15,002 nucleotides of DNA from the NCBI GenBank assembly GCA_013002105.1, contig JABDKS010000546.1:1-15002 (forward strand), given 5' to 3'. This document shows, in pieces, positions 8,495 to 15,002 of this stretch; position 1 is the first letter of the stretch; each line of letters opens with the position of its first letter. The notes under the pieces were generated by a model. The model was not told the DNA's origin. It worked only from the letters and a program-made list of their open reading frames with translations, and made no database searches. The position numbers were made by a program, and so were the translations under genes. This stretch comes from Pirellulaceae bacterium (GTDB taxonomy: Bacteria; Planctomycetota; Planctomycetia; Pirellulales; Pirellulaceae).

Positions 8495-10312
8495 ATGCCC
8501 ACCGACGATCAAATCATCGAGTCGATTCGCCTCTATCGCGACACACTCAAGGAAACGCAAGCGCTCTATATCGACAGTGGCGAACTGGTTCGCGGTTCCT
8601 ATGGCTGGCTCAAAGGAGGCGACGATGCCGATGCCGCATCGGTGGCCGATCAAATGAACGACCTGCATCAAGGTTTTTTGATGAAGGTCTTCGCTGCGGT
8701 CGTTCCCACTGTGAGTGCCCGCACGATGGAACAACGCCAACTCGGTCGCGCGTTGCTGGAACACATCTGGGGCAAATCCGTAATGGGCAGCCAACTGCAG
8801 GAAGCAGTCGACTGGCTGATCGATGCCTCCAAAGACTTCCAGTGGAGTGATCTGGTCCGGCCGTTTGCCGAACTGCCCGCCATTCGCGACCGCTGGGGAG
8901 AACTCGAGACGCTGGCAATGCGAATGGCCAATCTTTTGGCATCGGTCGACGGTGACATGAGCGTTGCCGACAACGAGAACTTACAGCAGATGCGTCGTCA
9001 ATTTGCGGAGCTCCAAGGTCGGGCCCCCGAAACGCTCCACGCCGAAGCCGATACCAACAATGCTCGCGATGCCCTGAAATGGCTCCGTGATGAAGCTCGT
9101 CGACTGCGTGAAGGCGTCGGACCCACCGCCGCCGAAACACCGACGCCGGTTGCAGGCCCCGGCGGATCCGCCCGCACCGGCTCCGCGTCCTCTGCCGCCA
9201 GCAAAAACCAATCCAAAGCCGATCAAGCCGTTGACGACCGGACTCCCGAACAGCGTCTCGCCGACGCGCGTGCAAAACTGGATCGATTGGTCGGTCTCGA
9301 AGGCATCAAGGACCAGATCGAAACGCTGACGAATTTCCTGAAAATGGAAACGCTTCGCGAAAAAGAAGGCCTACCGACGTCCAAACCAAGCCTGCACATG
9401 GCGTTCGTTGGCAACCCGGGAACAGGCAAGACGACGGTCGCTCGAATCGTTGCGGAGATCTACGGTGCGCTGGGTGTCTTAGAAAAAGGCCATCTGGTCG
9501 AAACCGACCGCAGCGGCCTGGTCGCCGAATACGCCGGTCAAACCGGTCCCAAAACCAACGCCAAAATCGACGAAGCACTCGATGGCGTCCTGTTCATCGA
9601 CGAAGCCTACACCATGATCGACGAAAGCGGCCAAGATCAATACGGTCGCGAAGCAGTCCAAACACTGCTCAAACGAATGGAGGACCAACGTGATCGCCTG
9701 GTTGTCATCCTGGCCGGCTATCCAGTCGAGATGCGAAAAATGATTCGAAGCAATCCCGGACTCAGTTCACGCGTCGGGACAACCATGAACTTCGATGACT
9801 ATCCGCCCGAAGCGCTCTGTCGCATCTTTGCTCTGATTGCAAACAAATCCAAGTACACCATTCCGACCGAATCGCGGCGACGTTTGCTGCGCGGATTCAC
9901 GTACCTGTACATCAGCCGTGATCGACATTTTGGCAACGGTCGGACGTCGCGTAATTCACTCGAGCGATCCGTCCGGCGTTTGGCCAACCGATTGTCCAAA
10001 ATGACCGAAGTCAATCGCGATTTGCTGACAACGCTCGAGCCCGAGGACATCGAGGTCGCCGGCGTTTCGATGGACCATCTCGAAACGATGGCCGCCGAAC
10101 CGGGTAACGTCCGCGTGACATGTAAACAATGCGACCACGCCCAAGTCGTCGACGACAAATTGCTGGCCACCGACATCACCTGCGAATCTTGCAGCGAGAT
10201 GTTCGAAGCCGACTGGGGCGAACCTGTCGCCGCACTGCCGGCGCCCGATGACACGGGATCACAGGAGGCGGCGGCCGATGCATCGCCCCAAGCAGAATCA
10301 CCCAGCGTTTGA
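8495..10312 (+). CDS. CbxX/CfqX-type AAA+ ATPase with TerB-like N-terminus and C-terminal zinc ribbon
   Basis: A 605-residue three-part protein. Residues 1-175 are helical and include LASVDGDMSVADNENLQQM (148-166), an acidic loop plus helix resembling TerB/tellurite-resistance-like domains (inference). A Pro/Ala/Ser linker (about 208-245) leads to an AAA+ core of the CbxX/SpoVK type. Walker A is GNPGTGKTT (306-314), the pore-loop region VAEYAGQTG (343-351), Walker B GVLFIDEA (364-371), the sensor-1 region VILAGYP (404-410), the Arg finger probably R426 in GLSSRV, and sensor 2 GNGRTSRN (480-487). Related ATPases remodel protein complexes, for example red-type Rubisco activase. At 543-566 Cys543, Cys546, Cys563 and Cys566 form a CxxC-16-CxxC zinc ribbon, unusual for the family. 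ATG 8495 has no strong Shine-Dalgarno sequence. The target protein is unknown; no Rubisco gene is in view. Confidence 0.85.
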   Translation: MPTDDQIIESIRLYRDTLKETQALYIDSGELVRGSYGWLKGGDDADAASVADQMNDLHQGFLMKVFAAVVPTVSARTMEQRQLGRALLEHIWGKSVMGSQLQEAVDWLIDASKDFQWSDLVRPFAELPAIRDRWGELETLAMRMANLLASVDGDMSVADNENLQQMRRQFAELQGRAPETLHAEADTNNARDALKWLRDEARRLREGVGPTAAETPTPVAGPGGSARTGSASSAASKNQSKADQAVDDRTPEQRLADARAKLDRLVGLEGIKDQIETLTNFLKMETLREKEGLPTSKPSLHMAFVGNPGTGKTTVARIVAEIYGALGVLEKGHLVETDRSGLVAEYAGQTGPKTNAKIDEALDGVLFIDEAYTMIDESGQDQYGREAVQTLLKRMEDQRDRLVVILAGYPVEMRKMIRSNPGLSSRVGTTMNFDDYPPEALCRIFALIANKSKYTIPTESRRRLLRGFTYLYISRDRHFGNGRTSRNSLERSVRRLANRLSKMTEVNRDLLTTLEPEDIEVAGVSMDHLETMAAEPGNVRVTCKQCDHAQVVDDKLLATDITCESCSEMFEADWGEPVAALPAPDDTGSQEAAADASPQAESPSV

Positions 10313-10341
10313 TGAGTGGGTATTCAACATGCGGTCGTGAT

Positions 10342-10369
10342 TACGGTAACGGACTGAAGTCCGTTCTAC
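10342..10369 (-). repeat. 28-bp GTAG-headed palindromic repeat, copy 1
   Basis: On the minus strand it reads GTAG, then the perfect 8-bp palindrome AACGGACT-TC-AGTCCGTT, then ACCGTA. It is identical to the copy 70 bases downstream. Both lie between the convergent stops of the AAA+ gene and the sugar kinase gene. It has the architecture of a REP element and may also limit read-through. Confidence 0.85.
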
Positions 10370-10411
10370 ATCGACGATTTCCCACGTGCCGGTGCGATCA
10401 CGAATCGCGAC

Positions 10412-10439
10412 TACGGTAACGGACTGAAGTCCGTTCTAC
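10412..10439 (-). repeat. 28-bp GTAG-headed palindromic repeat, copy 2
   Basis: An exact 28-base match to 10342-10369 in the same orientation. On the minus strand it follows the sugar kinase stop codon by 21 bases, after a short duplicated CCACGCTAA motif and an A-run, so it may form the 3' end of that transcript. Confidence 0.85.
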
Positions 10440-10460
10440 GTTTTTGCGTGGTTAGCGTGG

Positions 10461-11537
10461 TTAGCGTTTGACGCGGGCGTTTCCTTGCCAGATGCTCCAC
10501 ACTTGGTCTTCGTCGGCTGGCTGCCCGTAGTCGGTCAACATCGTTGCCGCCAGCGCGCCGGTGGCCCAACCGAACTGTGTGCATTTTTCGGCTTCCCAAC
10601 CATTCAAAACGCCGTACAGCAATCCGCCGACGAAACCGTCACCGCCGCCGATGCGATCCAACACACCGATCTGGCGTGGTTCGACGACGTGAAAGTCGTC
10701 CCCGGCCGAAACGATCGCGCCCCACATATGAGAATTGGCACTTTCGACTTCACGCAGTGTGGTGGCAAACAACGTTGCCCCGCTGTACTCCTTCTTGACG
10801 CGTCGGATCATCTCTTTAAACCCGTCGATCTTCGCCCCGATATCCTTGCCGCCCGCTTCGGGACCTTCGATGTCCAGACACAACTGAAAGTCTTCTTCGT
10901 TTCCGATCAAGATGTCCGACAAGCTGGCGATCTCTTTAAACGCCGCAGAAAGTTCCTCTTCGCGACCGACCCAAAATGATGCGCGGTGATTGAGGTCAAA
11001 CGAAATTCGCGCCCCATGCTTCTTGGCCGCGCGGGCGATCTCCAAGCAGAATTGACTGGTTTCTTCGGACAATGCCGCGATCAAACCCGACATGTGAACG
11101 ATCTTGGCTCCCTCGTCACCAAAGATACGATCGAGATCAAAGTCTTTGGCGTTCAGCTTTCGGCCGACTTCGCCCGCACGGTCGTTTTGAACTCGCGGTC
11201 CACGTGAACCCCAACCACTGTCAGCCATGTTGATCTGGTGTCGAACGCCCCACGGTGTGTCTTGCTCGAATTCCGGACCCTCAAAATCCATGTGCCGGCG
11301 TGCCAGATCGTCTTTTAAGAATCGAGCGATGGGGCTGTCTTTGACAAACGCCGTCAGGATTTTTACGGGCAACCCCAGAAACGACGAAACGCTGCCAACA
11401 TTCGACTCGGCACTCGTACCCTGCATTTTGAAGGTATCGCTACAGTGAAACGGTTGATTGTTCACCGGAGTCAAACGGGTTCCCATGCTGGTGGGAATGA
11501 CCATGGCATACTTTGCGTCGCTACGAAGTTCAATCAT
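10461..11537 (-). CDS. PfkB family sugar kinase, probably acting on 2-keto-3-deoxygluconate or a related sugar acid
   Basis: A 358-residue ribokinase-fold (PfkB) kinase that phosphorylates a small sugar or sugar acid with ATP. The C-terminal signature is VLDRIGGGDGFVGGLLYG (292-309), with D300 as the expected catalytic base and GGGD as the anion hole. FDLNHRASFW (180-189) and ILIGNEEDF (209-217) are typical of 2-keto-3-deoxygluconate kinases. N-terminal TSAESNVGSVSSFLGL (41-56) takes the place of the usual GGxxxN substrate loop. I chose ATG 11537; the frame continues to a TTG at 11582, but those 15 residues are not family-like. No strong Shine-Dalgarno sequence is seen. It lies downstream of the SDR gene across a 117-bp gap holding two hairpins. 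Fructokinase-like activity is possible. Confidence 0.85.
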   Translation of the reverse strand: MIELRSDAKYAMVIPTSMGTRLTPVNNQPFHCSDTFKMQGTSAESNVGSVSSFLGLPVKILTAFVKDSPIARFLKDDLARRHMDFEGPEFEQDTPWGVRHQINMADSGWGSRGPRVQNDRAGEVGRKLNAKDFDLDRIFGDEGAKIVHMSGLIAALSEETSQFCLEIARAAKKHGARISFDLNHRASFWVGREEELSAAFKEIASLSDILIGNEEDFQLCLDIEGPEAGGKDIGAKIDGFKEMIRRVKKEYSGATLFATTLREVESANSHMWGAIVSAGDDFHVVEPRQIGVLDRIGGGDGFVGGLLYGVLNGWEAEKCTQFGWATGALAATMLTDYGQPADEDQVWSIWQGNARVKR

Positions 11538-11594
11538 TGTCGCTACTTGTGAGTGTTGGAAGGGTCGAGTTACGTGGGCCAAATACGTAGTTAC

Positions 11595-11616
11595 GTAGGC
11601 CAGGACCTGTCCTGGC
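11595..11616 (+). repeat. GTAG-headed palindrome, fifth copy of the GCCAGGAC family
   Basis: Identical over all 22 bases to the units at 4455-4582: GTAG then GCCAGGAC-CT-GTCCTGGC. It is 7 kb from the array and sits between two co-directional minus-strand genes. It is preceded by a partly self-complementary TACGTAGTTACGTA stretch. Confidence 0.9.
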
Positions 11617-11626
11617 GATGCTTGAT

Positions 11627-11643
11627 GTCAGGTCCAACCTGAC
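11627..11643. repeat. Second palindrome in the SDR-kinase gap
   Basis: GTCAGGT-CCA-ACCTGAC is a perfect 7-bp stem with a 3-base loop, only 10 bases from the GTAG-headed element. It lacks the GTAG head. Together they could form two adjacent hairpins in the mRNA between the SDR and kinase genes, affecting stability or read-through. Confidence 0.6.
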
Positions 11644-11654
11644 GAGCAAAAAAA

Positions 11655-12467
11655 TCAAATCGTCACCGAAGCAAAACCGCCGTCCACGGCGATGTTTTGA
11701 CCGGTCACAAACGACGCCGCCTTACGACTGGCTAACCAAACCACCGCGCCGGCCAATTCGTCGGGTTTTCCAAATCGATCCATCGGCGTGTGGCCAATGA
11801 TCTGACCTCCACGCTCGGTATAACTGCCATCGTCGTTGAACAGCAGCTTGCGGTTTTGTTCGGCGGGAAAGAACCCGGGACTGATCGCGTTGACACGAAC
11901 ACCCGTCGTCGCCCATTCGCGCGACAACCACATCGTAAAATTGATCACGGCTGCTTTGGCCGCCGAATAGGCAACCACGCGCGATAGCGGAATCATTCCC
12001 GACATCGACGCGATGTTGATCACGCTTCCGACGCCGGCAGCCAACATGTCCGGTCCAAAAACCTGACTGGGCAACAACGCACCGCCAACCAAATTCAAAT
12101 CAAATACATCGCGCCACGCATCCAGAGGCAACTTACAAAAATCGCCCCCCGGTCCAATAGTCGCCTCCGGTCGATTGCCGCCCGCCGCGTTGACCAAAAC
12201 CGACGCGGGTGAACCGGCCCAACTTTTGATCTTGTCGCGTGCCTCGGCCAATGAGTCGGCATTGAGACCATCAGCGGCAAAGAATTTGGCTTCGCCACCG
12301 GCATCGGCGATTTTTGCCGCCCTCGCATCGCCACGCTCCGCGTTGCGACCGACCACGGCGACCTTGGCACCAAAAGCGCCCAACGCCTCGGCCATCAATC
12401 CGCCCAATTCGCCCGTGCCACCAATTACGACGGCCACATCATCATCTAGTCGAAATATGTCTTTCAT
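11655..12467 (-). CDS. SDR family oxidoreductase, resembling D-mannonate oxidoreductase (UxuB-like) SDRs
   Basis: A 270-residue classical short-chain dehydrogenase. The cofactor loop is GGTGELGG (16-23), followed by the structural NAAGG (93-97). The catalytic set is N125, S154 (NIASMSG), Y167 and K171 (YSAAK). The C-terminal AVDGGFASV is typical. The longer NAAGGNRPEAT (93-103), where most family members have only NNAG, resembles SDR-type fructuronate reductases such as Bacillus YjmF. Those convert D-fructuronate to D-mannonate with NADH. The neighbouring PfkB kinase with ketodeoxygluconate-kinase features fits a uronate route, although no mannonate dehydratase is in view. ATG 12467 is chosen; GGAGAG lies about 17 bases upstream, too far to be ideal. 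2-deoxy-D-gluconate 3-dehydrogenase is an alternative. Confidence 0.75.
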   Translation of the reverse strand: MKDIFRLDDDVAVVIGGTGELGGLMAEALGAFGAKVAVVGRNAERGDARAAKIADAGGEAKFFAADGLNADSLAEARDKIKSWAGSPASVLVNAAGGNRPEATIGPGGDFCKLPLDAWRDVFDLNLVGGALLPSQVFGPDMLAAGVGSVINIASMSGMIPLSRVVAYSAAKAAVINFTMWLSREWATTGVRVNAISPGFFPAEQNRKLLFNDDGSYTERGGQIIGHTPMDRFGKPDELAGAVVWLASRKAASFVTGQNIAVDGGFASVTI

Positions 12468-12544
12468 AGCGACGCTAACTTAATCTCTCCAAGCCGCGTC
12501 GGACAGGTGCCAAAATCAAGCGATATCGAGCCCAGAATGGCTCG

Positions 12545-12599
12545 CCGCTGGACGCGGCTGATATCGACCTCACACCGCTGGACGCGGCTGATCTCGACC
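12545..12599. repeat. Two tandem 30-bp repeats with small hairpins
   Basis: CCGCTGGACGCGGCTGAT begins at 12545 and again at 12575. The 25-base copies (12545-12569, 12575-12599) differ by one base (ATATC versus ATCTC). Each contains (G)CCGC-TGGAC-GCGG(C), a short stem. A diverged inverted fragment (AGCCGCGTC) lies at about 12489-12497. The repeats sit between the moaA stop and the SDR start and do not carry a GTAG head. Confidence 0.8.
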
Positions 12600-12607
12600 A
12601 CAGCCCC

Positions 12608-13624
12608 TCAGCCACCGATCGCGTACATCGGACGTTCCGGCGGTGTGAATCCATCGTCGTCGATCCCGTGCCCCGCTTTCTTCGCACTCACGCAGCGCTG
12701 GATTTCTGCCAACACTTCGTCGTCGGTCGCGCCACCGCGAATCAGATCCCGCAGCGACACCTCGTCTTGAGCGAACAGGCAATTGCGAATCGATCCATCC
12801 GCGGTGATCCGCAGCCGGTTGCATGCGCCACAAAACGGAGCCGTGACGCTGCGAATGATCCCAATCTGACCTCCGCCAGGCAGCAAAAAATCCTCGGCTG
12901 GCTGCGACGGATGGGGACGTGAACGTGCGACCACCTGCCCAAAATGATCTTCGACCATCCGTAACAGCTCGTCGCCGGTTAACACGTCTTGCGACTGCCA
13001 CGCCTTGTCCGTGTCCAGCGGCATGAACTCGATGAACCGCAGCGGTACCTTGCGGCTGTCAGCAAACTCAATCAACCGAATCACCTCGGGCTCGGTGATC
13101 CCGCGGATCGCAATCGTGTTCAGTTTGACCGAATCAAAACCGGCATCGATCGCCGCGTCGATCCCCGCAATCACTTTGTCGACACCAGTTCGGCGCGAGA
13201 TCCTCTGAAAAGTTTCTTCACTCAAGGAATCCAAGGACACGTTGACGCGTCGCAATCCCGCTGCCCGCAGTTCCGCCGCGTGATCTGCCAAAAGGATCCC
13301 GTTGGTGGTCAGTGACAAATCTGCCAAACCATCGATCGCTGCCAGCATCTCGACCAAACGCGCGATCTGCTTTCGCACCAGCGGTTCGCCGCCGGTCAGC
13401 CGAATCTGCCGCACACCCGCCCGACGCACCAATAATTCGACCAGTGCATGGATCTCCTCAAACGACAACAACCAGTCGCGCGGCATGAATTGCGCATCAC
13501 TCGCGGGCATGCAGTAAAAGCAGCGGATGTTACAGCGATCGGTCACGCTGACCCGCACACTATCGTGAACACGGCCAAATCGATCGACTAACTTCGTTAT
13601 CGTTTTTGTATCTTGATCGGTCAT
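12608..13624 (-). CDS. moaA: GTP 3',8-cyclase (molybdenum cofactor biosynthesis protein A)
   Basis: Radical SAM enzyme for the first step of molybdenum cofactor synthesis. It converts GTP to 3',8-cyclo-7,8-dihydro-GTP, which MoaC then turns into cyclic pyranopterin phosphate. The 338-residue length is usual. The N-terminal cluster CNIRCFYC has Cys31, Cys35 and Cys38 in the CxxxCxxC spacing. LTGGEPL (76-82) is the SAM-binding GGE motif. The C-terminal substrate-side cluster is formed by Cys265, Cys268 and Cys282 (FCGACNRLR and IRNCLF). The protein ends in IGG, the conserved C-terminal Gly-Gly needed for activity. ATG 13624 is the start; no strong Shine-Dalgarno sequence. No moaC, moaD or moaE is adjacent, so the pathway genes are dispersed. 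Confidence 0.97.
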   Translation of the reverse strand: MTDQDTKTITKLVDRFGRVHDSVRVSVTDRCNIRCFYCMPASDAQFMPRDWLLSFEEIHALVELLVRRAGVRQIRLTGGEPLVRKQIARLVEMLAAIDGLADLSLTTNGILLADHAAELRAAGLRRVNVSLDSLSEETFQRISRRTGVDKVIAGIDAAIDAGFDSVKLNTIAIRGITEPEVIRLIEFADSRKVPLRFIEFMPLDTDKAWQSQDVLTGDELLRMVEDHFGQVVARSRPHPSQPAEDFLLPGGGQIGIIRSVTAPFCGACNRLRITADGSIRNCLFAQDEVSLRDLIRGGATDDEVLAEIQRCVSAKKAGHGIDDDGFTPPERPMYAIGG

Positions 13625-13726
13625 GTGGGTCGGTTCAGTCGTCTATGGCCAATTGGATGCATGCACCCAAGGGTCCAAGAAATCCCGTTCGCGGATCGAT
13701 CCCAGGCCTGACCAGTCGAAATCGTC

Positions 13727-14416
13727 TTACTTACGTTTAGCTTGATCGCGGATTCGCGAGACTTCCCCAGTGGAAGCGAGTCGCAAAAGTCCTTGCTCGA
13801 AGTATTCTTCCAGATCCAGCTCGTTTTGTCGCCGGGTCAGGTCGACGACGTCGGCCGCCTCGGTCGGCACAATCTCGTATTCACGCATTCGCTTACGATG
13901 TTCCCGCACGATCACCTCGGGGTCCTCGGTCTTTAACATCACGCGGTCAACACCCTCGCGAGGTCGCGGCAGGCGCGCCTGCGTCATCGTGATCAAAATG
14001 TCATCGCCGGCCAAAAAACTGCAGAACCCGTGAAATCCACTGTCGATCAACTTGCCATCACGACGCAGTACGGTTCGGACGGCAAAAAACGAACTCAATC
14101 CGCTCGAAGTCGTCATCGACATCGTCGCCATCGCCAACGGGCCAATCGTCGGCACCGTCGCATAGTAGTTTCGCTTGTACCGTAACGAACCCACTTTTGT
14201 TTTCACTTCGCGAAAGTGGTTCAGGATCCGCTTGGGTACCTGCTCCGATTCCACGCGAATGATTCGAGCCGCTTCCACCGCGAAAGGACTCGGTGGCGAT
14301 TTCCCAAGTAACCGTGCCAACAGCCCGGGCGGAGCCATGTCGCACATCGGGATCGATTTGCCATCGGTAGCGACGATGAATTCGCGCTCGGTGTATTCTT
14401 CGTGGGCTTCGCTCAA
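13727..14416 (-). CDS. Conserved-looking protein of unknown function
   Basis: A 229-residue soluble protein that I cannot place in a family. It has no signal peptide or membrane segment. The middle is the most protein-like part: GSLRYKRNYYATVPTIGP (77-94), then a small-residue and Met-rich MATMSMTTSSG and a strand-rich RTVLRRDGKLIDSGFHGF. The C-terminal third is charged and helical (REHRKRMREYE, RRQNELDLEEYFEQG). The start is TTG 14416, supported by AAGGAG (minus strand, 14429-14424) seven bases upstream. A TATACT (minus, 14445-14440) may be its -10 box. It precedes moaA on the same strand with a 102-bp gap, so co-transcription is possible but not shown. Confidence 0.75.
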   Translation of the reverse strand: MSEAHEEYTEREFIVATDGKSIPMCDMAPPGLLARLLGKSPPSPFAVEAARIIRVESEQVPKRILNHFREVKTKVGSLRYKRNYYATVPTIGPLAMATMSMTTSSGLSSFFAVRTVLRRDGKLIDSGFHGFCSFLAGDDILITMTQARLPRPREGVDRVMLKTEDPEVIVREHRKRMREYEIVPTEAADVVDLTRRQNELDLEEYFEQGLLRLASTGEVSRIRDQAKRK

Positions 14417-14813
14417 AAGTAGACTCCTTGGTCAACGCAAGTATACCCAAGGCGACTCCCAAGCAGTGCAGCGAGAACATGATCCAACTCGATCACGGCG
14501 CAAACACGCCCACCATCTCTGCTCCAAACCTTGGCCCGCTCTAATCCTTGGCTTGTTGCCTTGCACTCGGGACATCGTCGCCAATCCAATTGGCTCAGAC
14601 GAATCTACCATCGATCCTGCGAATCAGCATGTTGGGAATTCGCATGGTGGGAATCAACCCATCCGTCAGATGAGCTTCCGCCGATCACGCCACCACCTCT
14701 CGAATCGACGACGGTGGATTACACTAACGTGAATTCTCCACAACTTGCAAATCCCCAAAATCGTGCGGCTCCAGCATCCGTTCGGAAGCCCCAACAACCA
14801 GTCGAACGAACCG
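14417..14813. other. Divergent intergenic region
   Basis: A gap of 397 bp between the unknown 229-residue gene (minus) and the zinc-ribbon gene (plus). It holds the AAGGAG Shine-Dalgarno sequence and a candidate -10 for the minus gene. A short imperfect direct repeat, GCATGTTGGGAATTC followed by GCATGGTGGGAATCA (about 14629-14658), lies in the middle. Several frames are open but none looks like a protein. No clear promoter was found for the plus-strand gene. Confidence 0.5.
14440..14445 (-). promoter_or_regulatory. Candidate -10 box for the 229-residue protein gene
   Basis: TATACT on the minus strand, five of six matches to TATAAT. It lies 23 bases before the TTG start, with the AAGGAG in between. 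No good -35 was found at 16-18 bases. Confidence 0.25.
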
Positions 14814-15002
14814 ATGACTGTCGAACTTGTTCCATGTCCCCACTGTGGCGGTGATATTGATATCGATGCCAACTTCTGTCGGCATTGCGGCAGCAGCGAC
14901 ACGGACGGTTGGAAGCAATCATGGGACACGGACGATGCCGACGCCATGACAGAGGACGGTGATTTTGATGAAGACGGTGATTTTGATTACGACGACTACG
15001 TT
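14814..15002 (+). CDS. Zinc-ribbon protein, N-terminal part (3' end outside window)
   Basis: The first 63 codons of a gene that runs off the right edge. It starts with ATG 14814; there is no other in-frame start nearby and no clear Shine-Dalgarno sequence. The N-terminus carries a short double-CxxC zinc ribbon: PCPHCGG (Cys8, Cys11) and FCRHCGS (Cys22, Cys25). It is followed by a very acidic segment with an imperfect repeat, EDGDFDEDGDFDYDDY. Small proteins with one N-terminal zinc ribbon and an acidic tail are common in planctomycetes; they are usually annotated only as zinc-ribbon proteins. The function is unknown. Confidence 0.7.
   Translation, partial: MTVELVPCPHCGGDIDIDANFCRHCGSSDTDGWKQSWDTDDADAMTEDGDFDEDGDFDYDDYV

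Noticed and set aside
14531..14854. Plus-strand open frame of 107 codons before the zinc-ribbon gene
   Set aside because: No ribosome site, no protein-like pattern, and its end overlaps the zinc-ribbon gene in another frame.

Overview
The window looks like chromosomal DNA of a planctomycete, probably Pirellulales (Rhodopirellula-like). This is inferred from protein style (a gyrase A with [13 protein letters not shown] around the active tyrosine, a HerA-type ATPase C-terminus, a TerB-like/CbxX fusion), frequent TTG start codons with good Shine-Dalgarno sequences, loosely packed genes, and short GTAG-headed palindromic repeats between genes. No rRNA, tRNA, integrase, complete transposase, CRISPR array or phage gene was seen.

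Layout. 1-1302 (+): C-terminal part of a HerA/DUF87-type ATPase cut by the window edge. 1333-2142 (-): SAM-dependent methyltransferase, convergent with it and separated by a hairpin. 2339-3334 (+): NAD-dependent glyceraldehyde-3-phosphate dehydrogenase, GTG start, ending in a very clear intrinsic terminator (3384-3413). 3414-3787: gene-poor stretch. 3788-4402 (+): small exported protein or lipoprotein with a coiled-coil-like tail. 4403-4703: intergenic repeat cluster. 4704-7526 (-): gyrA. 7732-8376 (+): MOSC-domain protein, divergent from gyrA. 8495-10312 (+): CbxX/CfqX-type AAA+ ATPase with an N-terminal helical domain and a C-terminal zinc ribbon. 10313-10460: two exact 28-bp palindromic repeats. 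Then four genes on the minus strand, read from right to left: an unknown 229-residue protein (14416-13727), moaA (13624-12608), an SDR oxidoreductase resembling the UxuB type (12467-11655) and a PfkB sugar kinase (11537-10461). 14814-15002 (+): start of a zinc-ribbon protein cut by the right edge.

How they work together. The window is mostly housekeeping: glycolysis (gap), DNA topology (gyrA), molybdenum cofactor synthesis (moaA). The SDR and PfkB genes plausibly form a uronate or 2-keto-3-deoxygluconate branch (fructuronate reduction and ketodeoxygluconate phosphorylation), which would suit a polysaccharide-degrading planctomycete, but the substrates are inferred.

The most interesting signal is in the gaps. 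Three different palindrome families (GGCCGGT, GCCAGGAC and AACGGACT arms) all carry the same GTAG tetranucleotide on one side. That is the architecture of REP elements mobilised by RAYT (Y1-type REP-associated tyrosine) transposases. One family forms a 38-bp-period tandem array plus an inverted copy. I found no convincing new defence or enzymatic system.
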